Below, in pieces: positions 23,701 to 35,100 of a DNA stretch of 64,000 bases; the stretch's first letter is position 1; every line of letters begins with the position of its first letter. Source of the DNA: Ectocarpus siliculosus (Eukaryota; Sar; Phaeophyceae; Ectocarpales; Ectocarpaceae); NCBI GenBank assembly GCA_000310025.1, contig FN649737.1, positions 3,680,378-3,744,377 of the forward strand, given 5' to 3'. The translations under genes and the position numbers were made by a program. The notes under the pieces are model-generated. The model was not told the origin of the DNA. It searched no databases and saw only the letters and a list, made by a program, of their open reading frames with translations.

Positions 23701-26700
23701 ACCGTAGCGTTGTTTCCTTGATGTCACGTCACGCCCTCCCTTTCCAGTCGGATTATGCTTTTCAAGGCAAGTTAGGAGTGATTATTTTGAGATGGAAGCA
23801 CACAGGCTGACACGTTGTGCCATTCACAACTTGTTCAGCAATAAGCGTTGGCAACCATAATGCCAAAAATAATATGGAAGTGTTGTCAAGCCCGCTCGCT
23901 GGCTTGTGTTGTTTCTACCAGCTGGAATGAACATTGAGGCACATATCCTTGGAAATAATAGTCCCCATGCACGGGGAAGTCTTTCCAGGATATCTTTCTC
24001 TGTTGTCTGTTCCTAAACCAACGCTTACCTTATAGGAAAACCGATCCTACATGACCCGCGAAAAATTGTTCTCTAGGCTCGGGAGGAGGGCTTATCCCAG
24101 TGGGAGGAAGTTCTCAAGGGCCAGGCCAACGAGGCCTCCGAAAGCACCTCCAAGCTAGAAGCCGACAGGCTCTCCCAGGAGAGAAATTTCCGGGAACGTT
24201 CCGAAGCTCTGGAGGGCGAAGAGCGCTGCGCAAGGGAGGCGAAGGGGAATTTGGAGGAGAGGGAGAAGGCGGTAGCGGGGAGGGAGGCCGAGCTCGCGGA
24301 GCTAGAGGCGGGCCGGGAGGCGAGGGCCTCGGAGCTCGAGGGGGTTCGAGATAGGCTGGCATTGCTGGAGAAGGCGCTGGAGGGCCAACGCGCCGACCTC
24401 GCCAGGAGAAAGGTATTTGATTGTGACAAGAGGGGTGCCTTTGTTGGTGCTTCCCCCAACAGGCGTGCTTCCTTCAAACCTACACACACAGATCTCTTGT
24501 GAATAGGGTACTCTGCATTTTGTTCTGTACCATGGTTTGTTGTTGTGTCTCGGAAGAACACTGTGTGCTCGTACATGCATATGACTACTCCCCTACTTGG
24601 ACGGTTTCAGGCATGCATGTTTTCAGCCAAATCTTTGGGCGTGTGTTTTCTGCGCTGTTTTAGGCTGGGTTACGCGAGCAAAACCAGTTGTTGGTGTTGG
24701 TGTTGTGGTTTTTGTCGGTGTTGGTGTTGATGGTGATGTTTTGTTTTTCTTGCCGTTGATTTGGGTGTGTATAGCACTACCGTTTTCTCAATTTCTCTGA
24801 AATCTTTATTTTTTTGGCGCCCAGTGTGTGTTTCTTCCAGGAATGCCTGGGTGGATGGAAGGCTGCTGGATTTCGTGTGTATGTCTATTTCTAGTTCCAA
24901 GGCTCTATTTTTTCCGCGTCAACACAAAACAGCACCGAATCTGGTCGGGTTTGCGTATCGCCACCTCGCTTCCTTCGTGTATGCTCCTATTTATGGTCTA
25001 TGACGTCACGCCATGTGATACCAGCGTGTTTGTTTGTGTCCGTCGATGGTGACGGAAGGCGGAGGTATCCGGGTGGGAAGAAGAAGCACACCGGAGGTTG
25101 GAGGAGGCGGATGAGAAGCAGAGGGCGGCGGACAGGTGCACGAGGGACGGGGCCAACGCCAGGAGGGAGCTGGAGAGGCTCAAGAAGGCCGTCGAGAGCA
25201 ACTTCGAGGACCTGCAGCGACAGGCACGTTATGTCGTAGATGTCGTAGATGTGACTGCCTCTGTTGTAGAGCAACTTCGAGGACCTTTATAGCGCCAGAC
25301 ACGGTATGTCGTAGATGTCGCAGATGTTGAGACTGCCTCTTATGTATTATGTTTTGAGGACCTGTGTAGCGCCAGGCACGTGTTTCGCAGATGCGTGGCT
25401 GCCTGTCTGTCTCGAAGGACGGAAGGATTCATGAAACACTTTAACCTCTTAATTGTAGAGTAGAGTAAGACATTCCGTCGGCACCTCCGCCTTCCCCTAG
25501 AGAAAACATGCTTGGGGGGGACGAAAAATGGTTGGGGCAACGCTTGGAAGCGTCGGTAATCGAGCGTGATAAAATGTGTGAGCCAGACAGCTCCTCGCGG
25601 AGACAGAGCGGTTGACGAGATGATGCGCAGAGACGGGAGCCTGCAGACCAAAAACGGGTTCGTTCCAAAGATAGGCGGAGGCACGTTGCATGTTTGCGTA
25701 ACTCGCCATGTTCACCCTCCTACATGTTGCTAGCAGCTGACCTCCCGGGCGCTCGGGGCAATCAAATGGTTGCATGCTTGAAATGACGCCATTGCCTACC
25801 TATGCCCATTGTGGGGATCTTAGCCAGAGGTAGAAGTCGGCGCACACACGAGACTGGAGGCGAATTTCTGTGACATCGGTAGCGTTAATTTCGAGGGGAG
25901 TTTTTTTTTGGGTAGTTGATGTGGGAATGCTGCGGTGCCGTTGAAGGAGGTGTCCATATATTTTGGTTGTTGGCATTTTCAGTTTGAGTTTTCTGTTTTT
26001 TAGGATTTGGACGGGACGTATCATGCACACGCTCACTTGTTTCCCTTCGCCGGTTGGCTCGATGGCGTGCGTACCTCACGGCTGTCTGTCTGCACCGGCG
26101 GACCACAGGAAGCCGGCCTCGAGCAGCAGAAGGAAGATGCGAGGTCGCTCCTCCTCAAGGCGAAGGCGGCCGAATCCGCCTTGAAGGAGGGAGAAAGGAA
26201 ATCCGATGCAACCAGGTGGGTCAACGGAAGGTCCTCTTCGTCATCTTCCGAGTATGTCCCATCTTCTCAACGGCCTCTCTCCGGATACCCGTGCAGCTTT
26301 TCGGTTTTCCATTTGCAATTCCATATCGTTAACGATTTTTTGTTCCGTCGACTATTCTAGTCTCATTCTCGATTTCCAGTTGCTATTCCATATTTCCGTT
26401 TTACACTCCGTGGACCCGTTTTGTCCACAAGCTTCATTCCCCATCCCGTTTCCAGTTTGATCTTTCGGTAGTGATGAGGTACCTCCCCATGTTTCCCATT
26501 ATGCGGTTTCCGTATTTTTTTCCCGGAGCAGGAGCGAGCTGTCCAAATCAAGGGCGGAGGTGGAGAAGATGAGATCGCAGCTTTCGGAGGCCCTGTCCCA
26601 GGTACGGTACGGTACGGTATGGTGTGGTGTGGTGTGGCGACATTCCTTTACGCAGGTTAGCAAAGGAGCCTGGTGCATGTTCCGTTACGCCCGTGCGTTT

Positions 26701-29700
26701 CGTAGGTTCGATGGTAGGTCTTTGGTGGCGTTGGCCCTTTGTGGCATTTTCTCTACATCGTGGCACGGCTGCACTTCCTTTGATGACACCGGTCAGCTCG
26801 GGACGTTTCCCCTCGTGAGTCTCTTCTTTTGTCTCTTGAGGTTCTGATGCTCTAGAAATCTATACTTCACGCGTACCTCTTTCGTTGTGTGTCGCGTAGA
26901 TCGTAGGCCATCAAGAAGCCCGCATCTCCGAGTGTGCCATTCGGAAATCAGGTGTGTCATCACAAAACCTCTGGTTGGCAGCGCATTAACCTCATGACCA
27001 TGAACATTGAAAAATATGCCCTGATCGAACGCGTCGTGCGCGCGATGCCCTACATGTACATACATTATCAGGTCGAGTCTAGGCAGGGCGTGCTGGCGTC
27101 GAGCAAGCGAGATCTCGACGAGGAGAAGGAGCTGCTGCAGAGGGGGAAGAGGGAGGCGGCAGCAGAGGCGGACAAGCTGGAAAAAAGTCGAGAGGTATTG
27201 CATGACGTCGTCGTGTGTACCCTTTTTTTGGGTTCGAAGCTTGGATAAGTTTGCATGACGTCATTGCGTTCACCTTTTTAGGGTTTTTGAGCCTGGAGAG
27301 GTTTGCATGACGTCATCGCGTGAACATTCACTTTTTGGGTTTTATATGTAGGTCTGCATGGCGCCATCGCCCGTACCTTTTCCGGTTCTGCCTCAATCGT
27401 TGTGAAGCAGCTAGCACACATCACGTCTCTATCTCACGTTTGTCGCTATTCTCGTGGTTGTCTCCTCCCTAGAGGGTCGTGCCAATACACTGTTGTAGTC
27501 ACACTTAATTTTACGGAGGTAATGCAGATCGTATTCGCCACCGCGTTTGCAACATCGATTTTCCCCCCGAGGCCATCGCAGGTCTAGGGAACCCTGCAAC
27601 ATGTGAACAGGTGATTGTCGATCATAGTAACAGCCACCTTCCCGAAGGGCTATTCCATTCTTGCGCGTCGCAGTCTTCGCTTGTCTTAGTTCGCCTTTGC
27701 TCGGTCGTATTTCGTCTTGTAGACGCATCTTGTCTTGTTTCAGCTTGACCTGTTTTTGTCCTATTCGTGCCGATTTTTTTCGGCTATTAATAGGCACTCG
27801 AGAGAGACGAGGCCGAGCTGTATCAAGCAAAAGACGACATCCTGCAGCAGTCGCAGCGACTGACCTCATCGTTCCTAGAGCAGAAGGGGGAGTTGGAGGG
27901 GACCACGAGGCGCGCGGAGGAGAGGGCTAGCGCGGCGGACGCGAAGCTGTCGGCCATCCAAGAGCAGCTTGACAAAGCCAGGCAACGATTTTTTTGTTGT
28001 AGCAGTGTTGCCGATACTGTAGCTACCTTTTTTGTTGCCGTTTGGTGTCCTGGATTCACGAGTGTTTAGCCGTCTGCTGTGGCGGACGCGTGTCTTGAGC
28101 AGGCGGTAAATGTCGTTGTCGGCTATTCGAAGGAGGAGAAGCCCACGCAGCCAGGCTCGACGACGGGTGTAGTTCAGAGCGAGCGCACGCCGATTGTTCG
28201 AGCATTTTTGTTGTCATGTCCTGTGGCTCGCCCTGGTTTGGTGTATGTACCAGCGTTAACCTCGGCGTGGAAGTTCGAACATGCCGTGTTGCTCTGCGCA
28301 AAGAGTGTTGAGTGCCAGGAGATCTTGAAAGTTGTTTTTGTATTTCTTGTTTCTCTTAGTCTGTGTGCTGAGCTGCACTGTACAAGGAGCAAGGTTTGTG
28401 GGAGTTCATTCGAACGCTCGCTTTGTTCCGGTTGGAAATTTACGCAACCACTTGAAAACTTCCGATTGGGGGACCCATTTTGTGGGCTCGGTCCTGACTG
28501 GGTGTCACAGGGGCAAGGTTAAAGCCAGATGTTGACTACACTCAATCATCACCAAAGAACGCGTCCAATCGGGTTTGCATTGCGCGTTGGTTGGTTATTG
28601 ATACGATGTTCGGATGGCTTCAACAACACGCTGCAGTCCCTTGTTTTGTTTTACGTTTCCTCCCCTGCGTGTGGCGTTTCTTTGTTCGTTTTCTGTTGTG
28701 CCTGCATTTCGAACGTTGTCTCAGGTCTAGGGTTGCGGCTGTGGAGGTGGAGAGAGACCAAGCCCTCGAAGCCGTAGGACAGCTGTCTGCTAAGACGGAC
28801 TCCCTGGAGGAGCAGCTCGAAAACCTCGGAAGGCTGCTGGAAGAGGCGAGGAAGAGGGTGTCGGAGAAAGCGCAGCAGCTGCAGCATGCTGAGGTATGTA
28901 GGCATGCAAGCTTTGGCAGCGAGTTGGTGGGCCGGATCTTAGACGAGTGTTCTCCAGTCTACCCTTCAAAACGAATGACATGAGGCGTGGTTTCGCCATC
29001 TTCAACTGTTTCTTCTCGCCTCCATCTGCTGCTCTCTACCCTTGTCTGTCTGTCTGTCTGTCTGTCTCGCGCGCGCTCTCTTCTCTCTGTCTCTCTTTCT
29101 CTCTGTCTCCGTCTCTCCGTCTCTCTGTTTCCCGTTTTACGATCGAATGTCACTCAACCGGACGAATCGTGCTCCTTAGCGCTCGTGGGACGAAGCCCTG
29201 AGCAAGAGCAAGGACGCATCTGCAACACTCGTGCAAGACAGGGAGGCACGCCTCGTCCAAGCCAACCAAGGCTTGGAAGACACCAAGAAGGATCTTGAAC
29301 TCGCACGGGAAGAAGCCGCCGCCATCGCAGCGGAGTTGCAGCGAGAGCAAGAGGCGTTATCCGTCAGCAGGGCGAGGACGAGCGAGCTGCACACGCTCGG
29401 GGTCGACATGGAGAGAGAGCTCACGGCCATGCTGAAAGGTATTGATGAGCTCGGGTGTATTCTACAACAGATGCTATTTTTCCCCATGATATAATACATC
29501 ATGCAAGACATTGATTTTTTCCAACATTCCTGCGTTATGCAAAGGAGTTCTTGTTCCGGAAAGTTTGGGTGTGCGGCGTGATTGGTGGTGGTTCGGGAAG
29601 CAGGGCCGTCTCCTTCTCGCTTTCTGCGGAATTATAAAGAGGGTCAACGCAAGAGGTGTAGCGAGTAGCGAGCGGCGTACGGGTGGCAGGTAGGTGCGAC

Positions 29701-32107
29701 GAGGTCAAGTTGATCTTGTGCTCGTGCATTTTCCCGGTCTCCCCAACGTATCCTGCTCTCCCCTGACCTGTATGCACTTCAGACAAGGAACAGGCCGCGG
29801 CTGCTCGGGAGCTTGCTGAGGAGGAATGGAGGGCTAAGGCAGAGGAGAGGGACGGACAGATCGAGCGCCTTGAGGGAAGGCTGTTGGAGGCGGAACGAGC
29901 ACAGGGCGAGGCCGAGGACAAACTGGAACAGGTAACCCTAACCCTAACCCTAGCCCTAACCCTAGGTACGCTTGTTGGACTTGCGAAGACATATACACGC
30001 GTTTCGCATTGGCATTTGCGTAGTTTGTACTGAGATTTTTGCCGAACGCACTGTGTTCAATTCAATGTAGCCTGCCACAACCATGGATGGCGGCGTCAGA
30101 TGTGAATGAATCATTTTCTTCCGGCCTTGTCACCGGACGTTTAAGGTAAAGCGCTGTGATTGACGGAATGGATCAACACGGTAGGGTGGATTGTTCCAGC
30201 CAATGCAGCAGGACACGGAGTACCCGAGTATTTCACAGGAGGCGAATTTCCGTCATGTTCGTACCGCTCGAAAAACGTTTCGTGGGTTTTCTCCGTACAC
30301 TTTTTTCGGATGGAGAACCATTACAGGGCTCCCGTGGCTCGGCTTGTCCGTGTCAGCCTTAAGGATAGCCAGTTTTTGTTGGTGTTGATTTGAAGACTGT
30401 TTTATAACAATATTGCTTTTCGTTTGTCTATGCGCACGAAGAAAAATTGCGTGGAGCATTGAGAGTTTTGCTCGTGATCGTGAACTCTTTTCCCTTCGTC
30501 CAACATCTTTTTCCTGCTGGGAAAGCGATGTCGTCCAAGCATTAACGGCGGTTTCCTTGTGTGATCTTGAGCAGAGAGAATATGTGAATGTCGTTGCTCA
30601 TCCTGCAGGTTTCCTCAGAGGCATGTCTCGCCAGGGAGCGGGTGGACCAGGTGTTGGAGGAGCTAGAAGACGCCAAGGAGGGGATGCAGAGGAGTGACTC
30701 CAGGGCGCAAGAGCTGCAAAGGCGGCACTCCGAAGGGCGGTGAGTACTGTCAGGCCGGCCAGTCTCGTCCGCTCTCTTACCAAGGCATGGTAGCCGGGCC
30801 AAGGGCTGTGTTAGGATGGCGGCGAGGGTCCGGGCTACGCGTGCAGTGTCCCCTACCGGAAGGCTAGCAAGCAATTTCGGACAGGGAAACCACGAAGGTC
30901 GCGAGACAGGCGTGAGGGCAAGGGTGAAATGTGGCATGGCAAAGAGTGAAATACAGGTGGTAGGGCAAGACTGAAGTTTGACATGGGAAATAATGAATCA
31001 GGTAGGGCAGTGGAAGTACAGGTGGTAGGGCAAGAGTGAAATTTGGCATGGGAAGAGTGAATCACAGGTGGTAGTGGTGGTTCCAATTCGGTCCGTGGGC
31101 AGATTTCATTGCATGTTTGTTGTTCATGTTACTCTGGTGGTGGGTTTGCCTGGCGGTATCGTAACCGGGCGGCTTTTAGCGAGCGGTGTTTTGCTTTCAC
31201 GCGCAGGCGCCGGCGCTCGCGGGCTTTTTCCGACCTTTTTTTATTTACTTCGGCTGACATTTTGACGCGGTTACCATTGACGCATTTTCGGTATGACGCC
31301 AGCTGGGTTTTACCGCACGTCTGACCCCTGGTCTTTACCAAGGCATCTGGATGATCGTTACTTGTTGCATGATTTGTTGGTTTTGTCGTTGTTTCGAAAG
31401 GGCCGGGGTGGAGGCGGCATCCCGAGGAATGAAGGAGCTCAGGCGAGAGCTCAACCGGCTAGAGGTGAGCAGGATCGTGCAAGGGGTTGTTGGACATCGT
31501 CATGCGTGGCACGCTGCTTCCGTTCCAAATGGGTTAATGCATTTGTCTTCATCACCTATCTCGTGGCTAATTTTATAGTGGGCTGATGAGGTGTAAGGGA
31601 GATTTGTTCTCGATCTGTTTTTAGATACTCTTACTAACGGAGGCGCTGGTCTTGTTACTTTTTTCTTTAGACTGAAGATGGCCGAGTTTCGCATTTTCCA
31701 TGAGGTTCAGTAGTCAGTTGCGCGTTTGTTGACTGCTGTGTCTAGCGTTTTCGTTTGTTGTGGTGCCGGCGTATCAAACTCCAACATGGCGACTACTTCG
31801 CAGGAACACTCGGAAGGGCTTTCTTCTCGCCTACGGCAGCGCGATCAGGAACTAGCGGAGGCGGCCGCCCTCATGACAGAAACGCAGCGGGACTTGACCG
31901 CGCTCAGAAACAGATCAAAGGAGATGGAACAGGTAACTTCTGACTCCGGGGTGCGTTCTCGATAATTGAGCCGTTCGACTCATTAGCGGCCTGGTGCCAG
32001 ACAGTACCAGAAGAAAGGCTTTTTTTAATAAGGACGTTGAGCTTTTTACACTCTATTACGGCCATTAGAAGGTACTGAGTGGAGACCGGAACGGTTTTAA
32101 TGTGAAG

Positions 32108-32153
<46 letters not shown>

Positions 32154-35100
32154 CGACAACAAAATTGTCTTATGTGATTTTCCGTCACATTGGGCCGCTC
32201 GTTAAACTGGAAGGTCAATGAACTCAAGATACAAGTTTTATGCTGTGTTGGTCTTTTAGACCACTGCAGCTTAGTATTTCACGGTGGTCCAGTGCTTGTG
32301 CTCCCACATCGATGTGTTGAAGATTGGAGCAGCCGCTATGATATGAATATCATGAACACAAGCAACGGTGACAACAGCAATATGAGTTGGTTTACGCATA
32401 CGTGTGGTCACTGTTTGAACACCCACGCAAGTTCTTGTTTCACTTGGTGTCCTTACTTCGATGATGTTCCCATCGCTTTCGCTCTCGATTGTGTTAACGG
32501 AAGGTGTCGGAGCGGCTAGAGGCTGCTGAGGCTGCCGCCACGCTGCTCAAAGAAGAACTCACGGAGACTAGGCAAGCCGTCTCGTGGAGGGAGGAGGAGC
32601 TGGCCAAGATGAGGAAGGCTAACGCCGATTCGGAGGTGCGACGGTCACGGCTGAAGTGATTTCTGCCGCAAGAGGGTTTCAAACCATGCCGTGGATTTCC
32701 TGTGATATTGGAAGGGGATACTCGCCGGCACGAAACGTAGATAGCGGTGAAGACATGGAACATTTAGATACGAATTGACCGGCATAATGTCCATGGGCTA
32801 TCTTGCGCCTACCTATGGGAACAACCGTTCTCCCTAGGTGTCTCAGTGTGTGTGTGCGCTTGCAGGCTTATAGTCGGTGATCACAGAATAACCTGCTCAG
32901 TATTGAGGCTCGGGTACTGTGCGCAGGGTACAGGGTTGAGCAACCCAATCGGCTTCGCGTTTATTTTGTTTTCTTTCGAATTGCTTCATTATTTCTTCGG
33001 TTTCTAGGCTACGTGTTGGGGAGAGAGACGCACGAAACGCTCATCGTCTCTCCGGCCGCGTTAGCTGCAAAGGCCGGCGTCAACTCTTACAAATCCATCT
33101 CTCTCCCCACAAATACTAGCCGGGGGACTACGACTGCAAACGCAGGAGTCCCAAAACTGACCAAGTCCTCAAATGGTACACACCATTCTACAACACCTGA
33201 CTAGATACCGAATATTCCCGAACTTATGCCCCCACCTTCGAAAGAAAAGGGATGGGAGGGCGGGATTTTCTAAACTGCCGCCGCTACTGCGTTAGGCGGC
33301 TGCTGCTGTCCTTCCGTTGCTTCACGCGCTCTGTAGCTGTCACACGTTACCCGACTTTGCTACAGCCCCTGCGTGGACTCGATCACGGAATGACACCCCC
33401 AACTATAGACTAATAATTCCAAACACCGTGACCCTGGGTTTCCGGTAGAAAATGAAGCCAAATTCTAATTCGACTGTTACAAAATAAACACCAGCTTTAT
33501 TCTATCTGCTTCGACGAACAAACCTTCCTTTTATTTTGTTTTCTTTCGAATTGCTTCATTATTTCTTCGGTTTCTAGGCTACGTGTTGGGGAGAGAGACG
33601 CACGAAACGCTCATCGTCTCTCCGGCCGCGTTAGCTGCAAAGGCCGGCGTCAACTCTTACAAATCCATCTCTCTCCCCACAAATACTAGCCGGGGGACTA
33701 CGACTGCAAACGCAGGAGTCCCAAAACTGACCAAGTCCTCAAATGGTACACACCATTCTACAACACCCACATCGAGGTCAGTTTCTGGACGACTACCGAA
33801 TAACTCAACTATCCGTTCCCCCAGACGGTCCCCTCCCCCGGCTGTCTCGATACGATCCTACTGCCGTCTGTAAGTTTCCGTGACACTCGCCGCGAATCCT
33901 CTACATTGTTTAGCGCGTACGGCTTGTATGCATCCGACCTCCACTTCCCTTCTCTCTGAATCACTCGTTCTGCGATGTCTCCGCCCGATGCAAGAGCCGT
34001 CGCGCCTCCAATTCGCAACGAGTGCAACGCGTACTCCTGGGGGTTACGCCCCGACTTCGCTACCACTTCTCTGAGTGCACGGAGGGCAGCAGTATACCTC
34101 ACTACTCTCACTGCTCTTCCACTGCGGTACGAAGCCAACGGTGCGGAGTCAGGGAACGTCGCATGACACGATAACAGCTCCACCACAAGAGCCACCGCGC
34201 CGCCGCGTGCTCTCACACCTGACTGCGGTCCGGTGACTTCGTCTCGCGTACGAACCCGTATGTTTCCTTTCTGCTCTTGATCGGCCTTGTGCCCTCTAAA
34301 CCTCATTTCGACACGGTCTGCTCTACGATAGTGACTAAAGACTAATTGCGTCTCGCCAGCAAACAATGCTACGTCCGCCCTCGTAAGACAGTGTGCCTCA
34401 TGCACCCTGCCCGCATCATTCGCGAACACCTCATCAGACCGTGTGATAAAGAGATAGGACAAGCACAGACACAGCCACATCACTCTGCCCCCTTCCCCCC
34501 AGTTCTGGCTTGCGCTTTCCCCGTCCAGCAGCATACGCCAAGACACAGGCAGGCGCACACGGCGTACCGTCCCCACAGCCACGTGGTTCCTCGCAATCCC
34601 CCTTAGCGCACATTTCAACATCGGAGACGACAAGTCTAGCTCGACAGAAGCTTCCAGCCTATGAAAATGTTGTACAGCCGTGAGTTTTCCGGATATTGTA
34701 CTCGCTAGATTACCCTCAGACTCGAAACACCAGGCTACGAAGTCTATCAACTCCCACACATGAAGGTCCCCGGCACGTTGCCCTAGGAACTTGGGCTTCT
34801 CCGTCAGCCTGCGAAACGTGCACCAAGAGTTGAAGCCTGACGTGTAAGTCCTTCTAGACGAAGACGCAACTGAGTGCTCGACGAAGCTGCATGCCAAGAC
34901 GTCGGTAACAAAGTCCCGTCCTGCCTGTCCCAGGTCCTGAACCTGCTGATAGCCCTGGAGCCAACCTCGTGTAGACCGGCGTGCTGCCGTTCGATTTAGC
35001 GGCAGGTGCGCTGCCATCCGAGGTAGGCCCCCCCGCTACGCGGGAGAGCCCGCACCCCTATTTGTCTTTCCCGTGGGTGAAGAAGCCAGCGGCCTTGGGT

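Larger units (their letters stand above)
20589..27194 (+). other. Giant gene exons 22-31: coiled coil, two GC-AG introns
   Basis: Exons: 22, 20589-20721 (end phase 1, donor GCGAGT); 23, 21192-21352 (0, donor GTCAGT); 24, 21852-21953 (0); 25, 22210-22365 (0); 26, 23247-23447 (0); 27, 24077-24412 (0); 28, 25059-25223 (0, donor GCACGT); 29, 26109-26215 (2); 30, 26532-26601 (0); 31, 27072-27194 (0). Exon 27 is one of the longest coil exons at 112 codons. For exons 22 and 28, only a GC donor keeps the phase needed by the next exon. Exon 28 has a weak acceptor (gtgacggaag); a second in-phase AG lies six bases downstream. Confidence 0.82.
27794..32635 (+). other. Giant gene exons 32-39: coiled coil
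   Basis: Exons: 32, 27794-27981 (end phase 2, GC donor GCAACG); 33, 28725-28893 (0); 34, 29180-29438 (1); 35, 29783-29931 (0); 36, 30609-30739 (2, Arg codon CG/G); 37, 31401-31464 (0); 38, 31804-31932 (0); 39, 32504-32635 (0). Exon 34 is one of only two phase 1 junctions in the gene; its final G joins AC of exon 35 to make Asp. Intron 39 then runs 7.8 kb to exon 40 and holds the inserted mobile element. Its own flanks, 32636-32959 and 39775-40433, carry nothing I can assign. Confidence 0.83.

Noticed and set aside
33013-33204. Small plus-strand ORF occurring twice (also 33583-33873)
   Set aside because: It is duplicated only because it lies in the split direct repeat; it is antisense to the element's coding direction.
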